Of a stretch of DNA of 64,000 nucleotides, positions 63,276 through 64,000 are shown piece after piece. A model generated the notes under the pieces. The model had not been told where the DNA came from. It ran no database searches and was given only the letters and a program-made list of their open reading frames with translations. Position 1 is the stretch's first letter. Each line of letters starts with the position of its first letter. The position numbers and the translations under genes were made by a program. Origin of the DNA: Marinomonas aquiplantarum (GTDB lineage: Bacteria; Pseudomonadota; Gammaproteobacteria; Pseudomonadales; Marinomonadaceae). The stretch spans positions 186,001 to 250,000 of the forward strand of contig NZ_QNRF01000005.1 of the NCBI RefSeq assembly GCF_003314975.1, written 5' to 3'.

Positions 63276-63694
63276 AATTTCGCCGTCAAAAAATAGATGA
63301 CGTGCAAATTAACCTGACGCCGTTAATCGATGTGGTTTTTTTGTTGTTAATCTTTTTTATGGTCAGTACCACGTTTAACCAAAGCACTGAACTGACCATC
63401 GATTTACCAACGGCCACCTCGGATGCACCGGCTAGTGATCGAGATAAAACCGTTGAGTTGGTTATTACCGCTGATGGTCAATATGTCATTAATGGCCAGA
63501 CCTTGATCAATGAAAAAGTCGCCACATTAGTGCAAGGTTTAAGTGAAGTCACACAAGGGGATAATACTCGGCCCTTGATCATTACAGCCGACGCTCAATC
63601 ATCTTATGAAATGGTGTTGCGAGTGTATGATGCGGCCGCTAAATTGGGTATTACTAAACTGGCTCATACGGCACAAAAAGAGACAAATCCGTGA
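63272..63694 (+). CDS. exbD: ExbD/TolR-family biopolymer transport protein
   Basis: A 140-residue protein with a single N-terminal helix ([20 protein letters not shown]) carrying the essential proton-path Asp, and a small periplasmic domain. It starts at GTG, sharing four bases with the exbB stop (GTGA), and ends in a second GTGA overlap with lpxK. ExbB and ExbD form the proton-driven motor complex at the inner membrane. Confidence 0.94.
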   Translation: MKFRRQKIDDVQINLTPLIDVVFLLLIFFMVSTTFNQSTELTIDLPTATSDAPASDRDKTVELVITADGQYVINGQTLINEKVATLVQGLSEVTQGDNTRPLIITADAQSSYEMVLRVYDAAAKLGITKLAHTAQKETNP

Positions 63695-64000
63695 CAATAG
63701 AGTCTTGCTTCACACGCGCTTGGTATCGGAAATTTGGTTGGACTCATGTTTTTCAGCCGATTCAACCCTTGGTGCGTTATTTTGTTGCGAACAAACGCCA
63801 AAACTTTTTGCAGGGAAAAACAGCCAGTTATCGTGCGCCAGTTCCAGTCGTGGTGGTCGGTAATATTAGTGTTGGTGGTACCGGTAAGTCGCCTATGGTA
63901 GTGGCTTTGTGCGAACTGCTCACCGCTCGCGGGTATAAAGTAGGCATCATTTCCCGCGGACATGGTGCGACATTATCCAAACCGCAGAAAGTGAGTGCGG
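63691..64000 (+). CDS. lpxK: tetraacyldisaccharide 4'-kinase (3' end beyond window)
   Basis: LpxK phosphorylates the 4' position of the lipid A disaccharide at the inner membrane. The first 103 residues are present: a membrane-associating N-terminus ([11 protein letters not shown]) and the Walker A segment [14 protein letters not shown] (residues 57-68), followed by GIISRGHG. The GTG start is inside the exbD stop (GTGA). The remaining two thirds lie outside the window. Confidence 0.94.
   Translation, partial: MTIESCFTRAWYRKFGWTHVFQPIQPLVRYFVANKRQNFLQGKTASYRAPVPVVVVGNISVGGTGKSPMVVALCELLTARGYKVGIISRGHGATLSKPQKVSA

Noticed and set aside
1..64000. tRNA genes, rRNA, CRISPR arrays, insertion sequences, prophage or integrase remnants
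   Set aside because: Gaps between genes are short, and none shows a cloverleaf, regularly spaced repeats, transposase motifs or attachment-site repeats.

Overview
The window looks like a chromosomal segment of a marine gammaproteobacterium of the Oceanospirillales/Pseudomonadales type, most plausibly Marinomonas or a close relative. This rests on an AT-leaning base composition and on gene orders that match Pseudomonas rather than Escherichia: leuCDB-asd, topA followed by two small genes and lexA, yceD-rpmF-plsX-fabD-fabG-acpP-fabF without fabH, an ABC-2 exporter next to queF, and comEC-exbB-exbD-lpxK. The genus is inferred from memory of such genomes; no marker gene was aligned. Coding is dense. 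I see no rRNA, tRNA, CRISPR array, insertion sequence or prophage.

Layout. 1-562: tandem pair of small exported proteins of unknown function, the first cut by the window edge. 625-3407: bepA-like protease, tusA, perM. 3434-7269: alpha-glucosidase, divergent MFS transporter, LysR regulator. 7363-11743: leucine branch genes leuCDB and asd. 12089-17502: ribosome hibernation factor, a possible structured RNA between two terminators, a roughly 930-residue aconitase B, and a membrane protein joining a pseudokinase to a formylglycine-enzyme-like domain. 17591-26776: miaE, an unknown gene, lpxH-ppiB, queE-queC, a MarR-GNAT/AzlCD operon, glnS-cysS. 26848-35068: uspA, two unknown genes, topA and two small followers, lexA and dinG sharing two SOS boxes. 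35203-43059: rhlB, selO, gpsA-DUF4389-sixA, hydrolase, DUF4892, patatin, maf. 43198-48274: fatty acid synthesis operon. 48312-51299: unknown gene, ABC-2 exporter, queF. 51370-56684: AEC transporter, aldo/keto reductase, bcp, dapA-bamC-purC. 56748-64000: lolC-lolD, a lone TIM-barrel gene, DUF2062, comEC, exbB, exbD and the start of lpxK.

How the genes work together. Envelope biogenesis dominates: lipid A synthesis (LpxH, LpxK), lipoprotein release (LolCD), outer-membrane protein assembly and quality control (BamC, BepA), phospholipid and fatty acid initiation (PlsX, Fab proteins, GpsA). A second theme is translation and tRNA modification: QueC, QueE and QueF for queuosine, MiaE for hydroxylation of modified A37, a TusA-family sulfur carrier, GlnRS, CysRS, L32 and the hibernation factor. 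DNA topology and damage response are represented by TopA, LexA and DinG.

The items that deserve most attention are the pseudokinase/FGE-like membrane protein, the divergent aconitase B, the probable leaderless start of the fatty acid operon, the perfect palindrome in front of the MarR-GNAT/AzlCD operon, the possible small RNA near 12.6 kb, and a ComEC that lacks recognisable metallo-beta-lactamase metal ligands. No clearly new multi-gene system is evident; the window is mainly housekeeping chromosome with a few lineage-specific insertions.
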